Shown: piece by piece, positions 44,302-55,105 of the stretch
Layout: each line of letters begins with the position of its first letter
How positions within the stretch are numbered: the stretch's first letter is position 1
Source: Coniochaeta sp. PMI_546
Taxonomy: Eukaryota; Ascomycota; Sordariomycetes; Coniochaetales; Coniochaetaceae
Direction: 5' to 3'
Length of the DNA: 64,000 bases
Assembly: GCA_021432605.1 (NCBI GenBank)
Contig: MU271147.1
Span: 1,302,001 to 1,366,000 of the forward strand
Notes under the pieces: generated by a model
Told to the model about the DNA's origin: nothing
Database searches by the model: none
What the model saw: only the letters and a program-made list of their open reading frames with translations
Position numbers and translations under genes: made by a program

Positions 44302-45484
44302 TGCTAGTCATTTCCTCTTGTGCGAGGTCTAACGGTGCCACAGCACGGACTACCTAGACCCATGAAGCTGGCCGTTCATGTTCAGGAACAGACCTTCCTG
44401 GGTTCGGCACGCAGCTGCTTGTCAAAATTAGATAGCACTGTCTTCTTGTTGACTGGCAACTCACCAGAGACGTGTGCGGATGATTAGACTTGTGCACACC
44501 CACAACAACGGCAGACGGGGGGAGGACGGAGACGCGTGGCAGTTGTGCCTACGTACCAGGTGGTTACCCGGTTTTGCAGACAGCAAAAACTCTAAACGCG
44601 CTCTGCAAGCACGAAGTACCATCAGTGCATCTTGTAGAGGCTGATAGGTGACTTAGCCACCACGCCGTTCAGCGTCTGACGCAAGTGGCTACCCGAAGTG
44701 CAGAAATGAAAGTAGCTGCAGAAGTCGCTCTAAAGCCTGTAACTGGGTTGTTTGAGCGAGGCTTGTCTACTGTGAAGGAACCGGCTGGGAGTCTTGGTTT
44801 ATATCTATTTGGGCAGTAAACTCATGTGCAGCGTCAAGATCGGCTCCAAGATACCCCCAATGCGACGCAGCATGACTGGGTAATACTGGACAAGCGGTCG
44901 CTGCGTGAGACGTTAATCAGTGTCCTCTCAAGATGTAGTTCTAGCGACAATGGATAGCATTGTCGAAGGTTTGTTCAACTTGTAAGACGACCTGTAGCAT
45001 TTCGACATGATATCTGTGGTTCACATCTTTGACAGGGTCTTGCCACGTAGGCATACAGCATATATAGATGTAAATGCGTCAGACTTAAGCTAAAATAGTA
45101 ACAGATCCTACACCACAGCGATCACTTTCCCTCAACACTAACAGATCCCTGCCTGACAGCCTAAACATTTCTTTGCAGCGTTCTATCTCGCTTTCAGCCA
45201 CCATTGCCTTCCATCCCATGACCGATTGGGGTAGATGTCAATATCCTCTATTTTGCAAGGACCAAAAGATCGTTCGACAGATTTCGACCTCTAGTATGCC
45301 CTAATGACGCCCATGCGCGGGTAAGCTCGCCACAACCTCATTGTAGGGTCTATACAAATCCCGGCTGCTGCGTGGGGCGCAATGTTCCCTTGAGACGTCT
45401 CTCAGTGATCTTTAAATTTTGATTATTGACATAGCAAGCTAACACAAGCATGTTTTGAGTGCCTGTCTCCGCCAAGATATGTCT
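44302..45484. other. convergent intergenic region
   Basis: Between two convergent genes. No frame with coding character and no repeat recognised. Confidence 0.5.
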
Positions 45485-46642
45485 TTAGTGTCCAGTCTCT
45501 CCCATGTAAGCCGCCTGTTTCTCCGGGGGTAAGATCTTCCATCGACGATGTGCAAGCCTTTGTACAATGCCTCGAGGAAGGTCCGGGAACTCGTGCTGAA
45601 TGGCGTCTCTGTTTGCGCCCAAGAATCGAAGAAACGCTGGCTCATCTGTTGGTATCCTCTCGCAGATCGTCTCATCTACAGCCTCCTCGGCGGTTCTAAC
45701 GACTTTTTCGAGTGTGGGTGCGATGGTGTTCCATCCTTGTTCTCTGCCGGGCACCAAAGCGTATACATCTGCCCTCAGAGCTGCAAGATATTCGTCGTAC
45801 CGCGCAAGCCATTCTGTCTCTGATAAGATTACCTCTGCATCTAGTCGTAGCACTCTTTCCCTGAACCGATTTGCGCCCTTTGAGACGGTTGCGCTACATT
45901 GCTGTACGCGTGTCGACGCCGCCCGTTCAGCACGCTCTTGGAAGCGCTGTCGTAACGCCACATCGTGTTGTGCACGATCCTGGATATATTTCTCTAATGC
46001 TGCAACTTGTCGCGCAATATACCCTGGGTTGGAGATAGCATAGAGGAATCCAGCTAGAAGTGCTCTCTGCTCGTCCTGCGACACTAATATGTCCTCTGAC
46101 CAGCCCTTATAGTCAGGGGGACCACATCCCATCCCAACAGTCAACCCAGCCGTTGGCTCGCCGAAGTTCGTAGCCAGGAGAGTCACCTCATCGTCACTGA
46201 GCACACTCAAGTTCTCGAAGTTCGTGTTGACTTTTTCCACCAGTTCGTCGACGGTGGACAGTTTGCCATTGGTAGCTTCCTCAATATGAGCGCGTACGAT
46301 ATCTGGAGGAGGCCGCAGGAGCAATTCGTTGCGGTAGCTGTCAGGCAATGGAAACAATGGATAGGAGGCTGATGCTCTGCACACGTGCGTGTTGAAGTCG
46401 CCAGGAAGGCGGCATGGTCCAACAATTGCCAGGGATCGATCGGTAAGTCGGTTTATCCAATACTGAATATGTTCCAGCGATTTGGGATCCAGCTGGAGAA
46501 GGGGGATGTCGTCTTCAGGGTAGTGTAGCAGACGGTTGACATACTCATCAACACTCATGACTTGTAATAAATGGACAGCCAGAGCTGGGCTGATAACAAG
46601 AAAGATGGCCAACAAAGCCCTTTTCAGCAACACTGCCTTCAT
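45485..46642 (-). CDS. predicted secreted protein with C-terminal HMG-box-like domain
   Basis: Single exon, 385 aa from ATG 46642 (a longer GTG-initiated form was ignored). The N-terminus, MKAVLLKRALLAIFLVISPALA, is a textbook signal peptide with cleavage after ALA. The middle (residues 25-330) is unrecognised, largely helical, with four or five Cys. Residues 333-380 read FLRFLGANRDAIQHEFPDL ... GIVQRLAHRRWKILPPEKQAAY. This lines up with HMG boxes such as Nhp6: the F..F..NRD core, E.P, the helix-2 V..L...W, and the LPPEKQ.Y motif; only the end of helix 3 is missing. A DNA-binding fold on a secreted protein is unexpected. Known HMG proteins lack signal peptides. It may be an effector-like protein, or the domain may be an HMG-like helical repeat with another role. 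Confidence 0.72.
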   Translation of the reverse strand: MKAVLLKRALLAIFLVISPALAVHLLQVMSVDEYVNRLLHYPEDDIPLLQLDPKSLEHIQYWINRLTDRSLAIVGPCRLPGDFNTHVCRASASYPLFPLPDSYRNELLLRPPPDIVRAHIEEATNGKLSTVDELVEKVNTNFENLSVLSDDEVTLLATNFGEPTAGLTVGMGCGPPDYKGWSEDILVSQDEQRALLAGFLYAISNPGYIARQVAALEKYIQDRAQHDVALRQRFQERAERAASTRVQQCSATVSKGANRFRERVLRLDAEVILSETEWLARYDEYLAALRADVYALVPGREQGWNTIAPTLEKVVRTAEEAVDETICERIPTDEPAFLRFLGANRDAIQHEFPDLPRGIVQRLAHRRWKILPPEKQAAYMGETGH

Positions 46643-48015
46643 TTTGCATTTCTTTTCGGCCTCGCCCCCTTTTAAAGAATGCACGATTCGACAGGAGACA
46701 AACGAGAAGACTCAGATTCTTCTGCTACGGAGCCGTATAAAAGTAAAATGAGCCCCACTATTTTGTACGGCGCGGTAGGCAACAGGGGCCAAGCGAGCAA
46801 ATTATACAACAGCATCCACGAGATATGGCTTGCTTTTCGTCGTTCACAGTAGACTAGCCGCGATGGGGTTTGATGGTGGGCAAAGAATCAAGAGCCGAGT
46901 GAATCGCGCCATGCAGCATGGGTAGACCAAAACTGCTCGAATGCCGTCATGGTCCCTCGCCGGTCGGCATCGGTATCAGTCACTATCGCCGTCGTCTGCT
47001 CGCGCGCCAAACTAGATGACGGCAACCCATCCAGGGAATACTGCCATACGTGCAAGATATCAGAGAGTTCTGGCACGTTCTCAAGCGGCGAGCTCGCCGA
47101 GCCGTTTAGGTGGGAGATGGGTACCAGAATGCTGACGAACCTCTCGCCCTACAGCACCGTCGCCGACAAGGTGGAGGCCGATATGCAGTTGAGCGCAGAC
47201 CGAGTTCGTAGAGCGAAATTGTTGTGTATAAAGGGACAGACTAGAAATCTGAGGTCGCCGTCTAGATGCTGATATGGACCACGAACTCCCACCATCAAGC
47301 TTGCCGCGTACGACTGGTGGCTGTCGCGTTTATTTCGCACTAGCTCTTGTCGTCTCCTTTGTGAAGTGTATGAACGAGAAATTTAACGCCCCCTACCAAG
47401 TCCTTGATGTTGCCGTTGTGTATAAGCGGGAGATAGGTACCCACGGAGGGCCCGGAGCTCACCAATCCGACACTACAACGTGATCGGACGTAGCTGAGGT
47501 TGCTAGCGACACGCTTATTTATCGGTAACAGCCAGCATGACCTTTATCAGGCAGAGACTGTGGAAGACCATGGGTAGCATAGCTGACAATATAAGATTTC
47601 TTTGCCCGTGGCGAAAGCTGCGGGTCCCAAAAAACAGTCTCCGTTGACGTACCAGCCGAGCAACCGCACTTCGGGGTAGGGTAGAAATCCTTCTGGAACT
47701 CACCGTAGGGAATATGCACCCCCTGCCGGCGACAACAAGCCCGTAGGGCCTATCAGGAGCGTGACCGGTTGTAGATTGAACAGCTCCATTAGTGCGTTTC
47801 CTATAGTTCCGTAGATAACGCCGCGGGCTTTTGGTTCTCGCTAATATTGTGATGCTGAAATTCCGAGACTAAATTTCCGAGAGAGAATATAAAACAGCGA
47901 GTACCATTGTCTACTCACTGTGAAAAGATGGCCAAGCATGAAATCTCGTTGGTTTTCCTCTGTCCGCATCTTGAATCTCGACACAGGTCTTATTGTCCTT
48001 CCAGTCGTGCTCATC
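46643..48015. other. intergenic region with a possible minus-strand gene or relic
   Basis: Upstream region of the secreted HMG-like gene and of the MFS exporter. On the minus strand, between about 47720 and 46890, four segments in different frames have gene-like codon use: VHIPYGEFQKDFYPTPKCGC, GTYLPLIHNGNIKDLVGGVK, GERFVSILVPISHLNG and PELSDILHVWQYSLDGLPSS. They might be exons of an unmodelled gene or parts of a decayed one. The last ends at a stop at 46888. I do not recognise the family. Confidence 0.35.
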
Positions 48016-49816
48016 ATGGACATCATCCCCGAGCCCGCTCTCTCCGACGACGACGTCCCCCAGCGAGTCAAGAACTCCTCCCAACACATGTTCCGGATCC
48101 GATCTCTTTTCGTTCACAAACGCCTCGATGACGATGTCTGCAACCAGAATTACGTCGGCAAGGGCACAGATGACGACCCCTACATTGTCGATTACCTGCA
48201 CAACGACCGCCAAGACGCCATGAATTTTTCCAAGGGGAGAAAATGGGCAATTGCCATTCTCCAGTCCCTGTCCACATTTGCGGTGACCTTTGCCAGCTCG
48301 GTGTACGTCAGCGGCATCGGAGGCGTCATGCAGCACTTTGACGTGTCCGAGGAGGTGGCCATGCTGGGCTTGTCGCTCTACGTGTTGGGGTTCGCCTTGG
48401 GACCGCTGATCTGGGCGCCTCTGTCGGAGGTGTACGGGCGCCAGTCTATCTTTGTGATTTCTTTTGCGGCTTACACGGCGTTCAGCGTGGCGGCCGCGTG
48501 CGCGCCCAACATAACGGCCTTGCTGGTTCTTCGCTTCTTTGCGAGCGCGTTTGGTTCGTCGTCGATGACGAATACCGGGGGGGTCATTGCCGACATGTTC
48601 AGCAAGGCGGAGCGCGGACTGGTGACGGCAATGTTTGTCACAACTCCCTTTCTGGGGCCTGCGCTTGGTGAGTGGTGAATGTCCTTCTTCCATGCTACCA
48701 TTTTTTGCCCTTGTACACCTGCTGATTCTTACCAATTGTTTTGTTCAGGGCCCATTGCCGGTGGTTTTCTTGGCGAGACCCAGGGCTGGCGCTGGATTCT
48801 CGGGTTGATCGCCATACTGGGTGGTGTAATCTGGATTTCCACAACGCTGGCCACCCGCGAAACATACGCGCCGTTCATTCTACGACGTCGAGCCAAGGCC
48901 CTGTCTCGTATGACAGGAAGTGTATATGTGTCCAGACTCGATGCGGGAAAGCCGCCCAAGACACTCTCGAAGGAGCTCTCGGTCTCCTTCACGCGCCCCT
49001 GGGTCCTTCTTTTCCGCGAACCCATTGTCTTACTGACGTCACTGTACGTCGCTATCGTCTACGGCACACTGTACATGCTCTTTTCCGGGTTCGATATCAT
49101 CTTCCGAGTTGGTCGAGGCTGGAGCCAGGGTATCGCCGGACTTCCGTTTATCGGTGTCGCCGTTGGCGTCTGTCTTGCCATGCTAGCGGCCGGCGTGGAC
49201 AATAAGCGCTACGTGCGCCTGTGCGCGGCAGCCGAGGCAGAGGGACGCGTAGTCGAGCCAGAAGCCAGACTCAGTACGGCCATGGCAGGCTCTATAATCC
49301 TTCCTATTGGTCTGTTCCTGTTTGCGTGGACGACGTATCCGTCGGTGCACTGGATCGTGCCCATTATCGGCGCCATGTTTTTCTCGTGTGGACTTGTGAT
49401 GGTCTTCATCTCGCTGATGAGCTATGTGGTCGATTCTTGTACGTTCTACTCCTCATTTCGTGATCCTCTGCAACAATACTCATGCTTACATGTATACAGA
49501 TGTCGTCTATGCTGCTTCTGTGCTGGCAGCCAATTCGGTGCTTCGGTCCTTGTTCGGCACCGCATTTCCGCTGTTCACCACCCGAATGTACGAGAAACTC
49601 GGAAATCAATGGGCGAGCTCCATCCCCGCGTTCCTGGTGCTTGGGTGCCTGCCTTTCCCCTTTCTGTTCCACAAGTACGGTCCGCAGATACGCTCCAAGT
49701 GCAAGTATGCTTCCGAAGCAGCAAAGGCGCTAGAGATGATGCGTCATCGGCACGTCGTTGTGATTGATGGTGAGCCAAATGGGTCAGAGAAGGAGGCTGA
49801 ATCGGTTGTTCAGTGA
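48016..49816 (+). CDS. MFS multidrug-type exporter (DHA1 family)
   Basis: Proton-driven exporter of the Tpo/Flu1-like DHA1 group. Exons 48016-48667, 48749-49438 and 49500-49816 give 552 aa; all phases agree. A hydrophilic cytosolic head ([13 protein letters not shown]) is followed by 12 hydrophobic segments. The loop-2 motif [14 protein letters not shown] and GP(A)[17 protein letters not shown] (motif C, split by intron 1) are typical of DHA1 drug antiporters. A long loop sits between segments 6 and 7 ([18 protein letters not shown]). An in-frame ATG at 47938 would add 26 residues; I chose 48016 because the head then fits the family. It is tail-to-tail with the Zn2Cys6 regulator. Confidence 0.9.
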
Positions 49817-50254
49817 AGGCTGGTCCCGACAGTATTATTGGCCCTCCGGGCACGTAGTCGGGCGCCGGGTGGAAGATTTAAGAGATGGATGGAAAGTATA
49901 CAAAATGTGAATTTAACATTAGAGTACAGATAGATATATTGTATATTACTTTCTATTTGACATTGTTTCATTGTCTTCTTCCTAATTCCGTCTGATAGAA
50001 GACCTAGGGTAGAATGGGCTTGGGCCATTGTGCCATATGTTTCTCTTCTCAAGTCTATACTAGTCTGAAGCGAATAACTACTGTAGTGGCCTAGGCTGTA
50101 TTATTGCGAAGTGAATGACAAGAAAGTTGGAAGGGCGGACAGGCTGAGTCGACAAGCTCCGTGTGCTAGTAGATTCACAAACGATTAAATTTGTCCCGAA
50201 TAATTATTAATTAATGCATATGCCTTGACGCCGCTCGTTCTTGGGAAACCAATG
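49817..50254. other. convergent intergenic region
   Basis: 3' flanks of the exporter (+) and the Zn2Cys6 regulator (-), AT-rich. No gene seen. Confidence 0.55.
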
Positions 50255-52762
50255 TCAGTATCGACCCGTAAAATTCAGTTGCCCAATCTGCCACTCGTCT
50301 AAGAAATCAAATCCTAGGAAATCCATATCGAACGACGGAACATTATCAGACTGCTCAAACTGAGACGGGACTACGCTGACCTGTGTATGCGGCGAAGCAT
50401 ACACATCCGCTGCGCTGTTGTCTTGCGACTGCGACTGTGCAGATACTTGATTGAGAATATTTGGCGGAGCCAAGTACAGATTTTTCTTGGCTAGAATCTC
50501 CTCAAATACCGGCAGCGCTCTTTTCAGAACGGGGATCTCTTTTCCCTGGGTGATAAGAAGCATTGTCTGGCTGATGGATATCCGAGCCATGGAACGGACG
50601 AGGTCTGTCTCGGCTGGATCGAGGGCTGATTCGATGTGTAGGGCGAGCAACGCAGTCATTGTGGTTACGCTGACAAGGGCATTTGTTAGTTCTATTAGTG
50701 TGTTCTAAAGAGCATGTCTGAAAATTGGGGGATATGGGAAGAAAATAGACAGCACCCACAAAGATATGGGAAAGTCCTGCAGGTTACCGCTTGCCAAAAC
50801 CCTCATGGAAATCGTGTCCAACTCCAGAATAGCGGACCGAAGTCGCTGTCTGGCCCACTCGTTCCAGTCTGCATGTCGGGACTCCTGCCAACGGCGTCGT
50901 ATCAGACGACACAAGATACATTCAAACCTGTAGCTCATAGCTTGTATATTCAGATAATATACGTCAGTTCCAGTATTCCCACCTACGTGCATCTTGGCAG
51001 CAAGAGACTTGCGCCATGCATCGAGTGGGTGCATCATCTGGCGAGGATCCTCCTGTGGCTTGTCTGTCACGACATACCAACACTGGCCGACTGGATAGGG
51101 TTAGCCATGCTTGCGGTATCAGTCACAGATAGCAAGTAAAATCAAAATGAATAAGAACATTGAATCGAACAGAACCAACACTCACATATTTGAGACAACT
51201 CGCAGTGGGCAATAGGCGATGCCTTTTGCTGAGGTGTGACCGCCGACAGCAAGCCGGATGATGCTCCCGAGACATCCTCCGGTTCCCAGTCATCTTCCGT
51301 CCTAGGCTTTATCGCGGAGGTATTTTCAAGTAGTCGCGAGCGTCTAGTATTGGCAAAGACGTGGAAAATGTCTAAAAACTACGTAGCTATAGTAAGCATA
51401 AAGCGGACAGAACAGAACACGGCGACGAGAAGAGCGACATACGTAGAGGCCCCACCAGATCCTTCTGTACAACTTTAGAACTTTGCGAGGTTTGTCTTCT
51501 CGAATACATCTGTCGCGGAGTCCGTAGGCAGTTAGTACCCGCAATACATGTCACAAGTGTCACAGTCCAGGAGTACGAAACCCACGTGTTACGGAGGTCA
51601 AGCTTGGTGGCGAGACGTATCGCGTTGTGGAACCAGTAGCTATAGTCTTGGTCGGTAGGGTGGTCGAGGATCACCGTACACAAGACAATGGATCCCTGCA
51701 GCATCAACAACGGGTCGTCCTCGGCGGCAAAGTTGTAGAGCAGCTTGGCCTTGGAAAAGAAGGACTCTTGCGCGGCCGAGCGACTGGCAAAGCCGCAGGC
51801 AGATAGCACATCTGCTGGCACATGGAGACTGGCTGGTGCCAATATGGCACAGAGCAGGAATAAAGAGCAGTTGCCAGAATGATAGCCGCGCATGAAATCA
51901 GCTCTATTGATCACGGGAGCGAAAGGGTAGACGTGGTCAAAGTATGTCTTGATGAGGGTATCTCTGTTATTTTTTGCCAGTGAGTAGAGTGGAGATGAGA
52001 CCCAAAGAGGATGGACAGTGGAGGATTCTCTCACAATTGGTCCGGAGGAGGTAGGTCAAAAACACCCTTTTTGACAAGATATTCATTGTCAACGTCGTCC
52101 AATTGGGGCAGCTTGCTCCATAGACAGTCCTGAGATGTAAGCCTGTCTTGCGACCTTGAACGGAGAGGGGTCTTGGAAGTGGTTGATTCTGTAGGTCCTT
52201 TCACGGCGTCGTTTAGGATATTGAGGTAGAGCAAGTCTGGCTCGGTCTGATGTTGGCCTTGGCGGTCCAGGGGAGCGGAAGTCAAAGTTTCTTTTGATTG
52301 ATTAGGTTGATTGGGACTATCTAGACCTGATTGGCTATCATTTGATGTAGCCAGGACGACTGTAGTCTGTCAATGGTTAGTAGGAATTCTGAACGATCGC
52401 AGAAGGAGGAGAAGAAAAAGTTGGGAAACAGAGGCAGTTCGGACAATGCATCTGAAGCATACATGGCTAGGGGTCGGTGAAACATGTGCTAATTTCCTAT
52501 CAGTCATGTTAGTACGCACCTTATCAACCATGAGCCATCATATCAGTTAATTAACTAACCTGGCCCGACCCTTACGGACCGGCAATACACAGTCCTCGGC
52601 ACACTGCCGGCCAGTACAGTTGCTGCATGGGAGGCCAATCACAGCGGCATCGCACTTGACCTTACGTGCACGGCAGGGCACACATGCCTTGTTGACTTTG
52701 AGGGCACGTTTTCCGACTTCTCCCGCCCTCTGTGGCTCGCTACCAGCAGCAGAAGTATCCAT
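50255..52762 (-). CDS. Zn2Cys6 fungal transcription factor
   Basis: Eight-exon minus-strand model: 52762-52560, 52496-52463, 52366-52035, 51963-51586, 51509-51443, 51378-51186, 51090-50760, 50669-50255 (650 aa, all phases agree). The DNA-binding cluster has six Cys (27, 30, 37, 46, 49, 58) in ACVPCRARKVKC ... PCSNC, with one extra Cys at 54. The fungal regulatory middle domain follows: TYFDHVYPFAPVINRADF, FLLCAILAPAS, FHNAIRLATKLDL and RRIWWGLY. The acceptor chosen for exon 6 (…GTAG|TTTTTAGAC) is the least certain. The C-terminus is Gln/Ser/Asp-rich with an acidic FDMDFLGFDFLDEW segment, a plausible activation domain. Its position next to an exporter and an acyltransferase suggests a local pathway regulator. 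Confidence 0.88.
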
Positions 52763-53180
52763 TGTAGGGTGAGGAGCGGTTTGTAGTAGCTTGCAGTGCC
52801 GTGCACAATCACAGTATGGAAGGACCTCGGTGATGAAGCGGCGGCGTTTTCTTTATGTGTTTAGACGTCGGCATTTAAACTCCAGCTCAGCTCGGAATTT
52901 GGTATATTACCGAGTCTAATCCCACCGAGGGCCCACCCGCACTACCAAGAAATCCTCCTGGAGTTGACTACCATGATTACTCCATACTTTTTAACCACTG
53001 GTAGCGTGCCTGAACCTTTTATTACTATTGTGACAGACTGAACCCTCGCTACCCTTGTGATTATAATGCTCACTATTCACATATGTACCACACTGCTAAT
53101 GATGGCAAGCTATAACGTCATATTCATCAGACAGCCGTCATAATAGTCGCCTTCACTGTGAAGAATAGCATTTTTAAAAC
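52763..53180. promoter_or_regulatory. divergent promoter between regulator and acyltransferase-like gene
   Basis: 418 bp shared upstream region between two divergent genes, compatible with co-regulation. CGG/CCG words, the half-sites bound by Zn2Cys6 factors, occur in it (for example GCGGCGG at 52838 and CCGAG at 52911), but no clear pair could be assigned. Confidence 0.35.
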
Positions 53181-54224
53181 ATGAAACGAATTATCCTCAG
53201 AGGTAGCCCCCACGAGATCGGGGCGCAGTATGGCTCCGCCGCGCGCGACGAGATCATGTATTCGATCGAGTCCTACAAAAACATCTTCCAGCAGACCGCC
53301 GGAAAGACCTGGGAGCAATCTTGCCAGAGCGCGCTTCGGTGGCTGCCAGTTCTGCGTGAGAAGTGTCCCGAGATCGTCGACGAGATGGAAGCCCTCGCCG
53401 AGGCGGGAAGGGTCGAGTTCCGCGACATCCTGACGCTCAATCTACGTAGCGAGATCGCCCTCACACACTACACCGACGGGTGCACAGCCATTGGGCATTC
53501 TCATGGGCCCAACACTTTCATCGCCCAAAATTGGGACTGGATGGACTCGCAGAGCCGCTCCCTACTCGGCCTCGAGGTACACCAGCCTGGGAAGCCGAGC
53601 TTCTTCATCCTCGCCGAGGCCGGCATCGTGGGCAAGTACGGCTTCAACAATCGGGGCCTAGGCGTGTGCCTGAACGCCATCCGCTGCGGCGCTTGCTCAA
53701 CGGATAAACTACCTATCCACGTCATCTTGCGCAAGGTCCTGGAGTGCGCATCATACTCCGAGGCGAGGAAGATGCTAGATGACCTAGGAGTTGCATCAGC
53801 AGCCAATTTTCTCATGGCGGACCGGAATGGAAACTGTGCCAGCATCGAAGTGTCACCTCGAGGCAACTTCGACATCTCGCCCAATGATCAAGGCATTGTC
53901 TGCCACACGAACCATCTGTACGCGAAAGGAGCCGCAGCGTGGCTCAAGGACCACCCATCCGCGGATTCCTTCACGCGACTTGAGCGAATCCAGGCGCTAT
54001 CCGCGGGCACAACACCGTCCTTCAAGGGCATGCGCACCATGCTGAGCGATAGAAACGATGGCCACAACTCTATAGCCCGCTCTTCTCGGCCTGGTGTGGG
54101 ACCACTTGACCGCATCTCGACCTTGGCGACCATCATCGTTGACCTCGTTGGGTTGAAGGCAGAGATCTCCCTCGGTCGTCCCGATTTGGCTCCTGAAGTC
54201 ACGGTGGTAGCTCTGGGTCCATAA
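53181..54224 (+). CDS. acyl-CoA:6-aminopenicillanate acyltransferase-like Ntn hydrolase (peptidase C45)
   Basis: Single exon, 347 aa. Family of penicillin acyltransferase (penDE/aatA): proenzymes that cut themselves before a Cys, which then becomes the catalytic N-terminal nucleophile. The predicted cut is Gly100-Cys101 in HYTDGCTAIG, almost exactly where the penicillin enzyme is cut (Gly102-Cys103). Other matches: ILRGSPHEIGAQYG at the start, LTLNLRSEIA before the cut, AQNWDWM, GKYGFNNRGLGVCLNAI, and NFLMADRNGNCASIEVSP. No PTS1 is present (it ends VVALGP), unlike the peroxisomal penicillin enzyme. No ACV synthetase or isopenicillin N synthase is nearby, so a beta-lactam role is not supported; acyl transfer or amide hydrolysis on another substrate is more likely. 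Confidence 0.9.
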   Translation: MKRIILRGSPHEIGAQYGSAARDEIMYSIESYKNIFQQTAGKTWEQSCQSALRWLPVLREKCPEIVDEMEALAEAGRVEFRDILTLNLRSEIALTHYTDGCTAIGHSHGPNTFIAQNWDWMDSQSRSLLGLEVHQPGKPSFFILAEAGIVGKYGFNNRGLGVCLNAIRCGACSTDKLPIHVILRKVLECASYSEARKMLDDLGVASAANFLMADRNGNCASIEVSPRGNFDISPNDQGIVCHTNHLYAKGAAAWLKDHPSADSFTRLERIQALSAGTTPSFKGMRTMLSDRNDGHNSIARSSRPGVGPLDRISTLATIIVDLVGLKAEISLGRPDLAPEVTVVALGP

Positions 54225-55105
54225 GCCCGACTAGTAGCTGAGACTCAGTCCTTGCCAGAGCAGCTTATTGCGCGACTTGGTGGGAAGGCGCACACGAAAT
54301 ATAATGTGTATGCAACCTGGATGATGGAGCAAGTAAAGTGGACAAGTTACGAGACGGGCATCGGTCTCAAAGCTTTTGCACACCTCCTATTTCAGGGGTC
54401 TCGAATGGAAAGGATGAGCAGATACAAGACTGAGTGTAGACCTAGCTCTTAGTTTTGAAGCTCGTTGTGGCAGGGTTGATGTCGTTTCTTGTGTTTCTCA
54501 ACTACACCGGACTTCTTCTGCAGGACATCTTCATTGTTAAATTGAAATAGCGTTTTGTATCTGTCTTACGCAGGGGTTGTTTCGATGCGATTCAAAACGA
54601 AATCTAGGTTTGAAACATCTCTCCCTTTCTACTTCACCTACGACTTCGCGGCCAGCCATCCCATTTAACAAGTAGTCACTCGGTCTAAAGGGCAAGATAA
54701 GTCATGTAAATCTTATCGTTCGACCTTGCCCCGAGAGATCCAGACGTCAGAAGCAGATGTGTTCAAGGTGTCTAGGTTGCTTAAAGCATCACAACACAAT
54801 GAAAGGCGAAGGAGGTTGTCAAAATGGTCTTGCCATATATATTAACTATTATTACACGCATCCGCCAGGGTATTATGCGAACCAAATCTCCGCGTGTATT
54901 CCTTCTCTTCTACCTCCGAGTACGTCATGTGTCCGTCGACTAGTGATAAATGCTATACATTTGACAGTTCCCTTCCCGAAGTAACCCAAACCCTCGCCAG
55001 TAAATGCTTTGATATCGTAAGGATCGTAAGAATGTAACGAACTTTTTACGGCTTGTGACCGCGCCCAAGTTTATGCCAGAACAAAAAGGAATTGTGTTGT
55101 TATTT
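54225..55105. other. convergent intergenic region
   Basis: 3' flanks of the acyltransferase-like (+) and CFEM (-) genes. No gene recognised. Confidence 0.5.

Noticed and set aside
53181-54224. Penicillin biosynthesis cluster
   Set aside because: Only an acyltransferase-like gene is present; no ACV synthetase or isopenicillin N synthase is found, and the enzyme lacks the peroxisomal PTS1 of the true penicillin enzyme.
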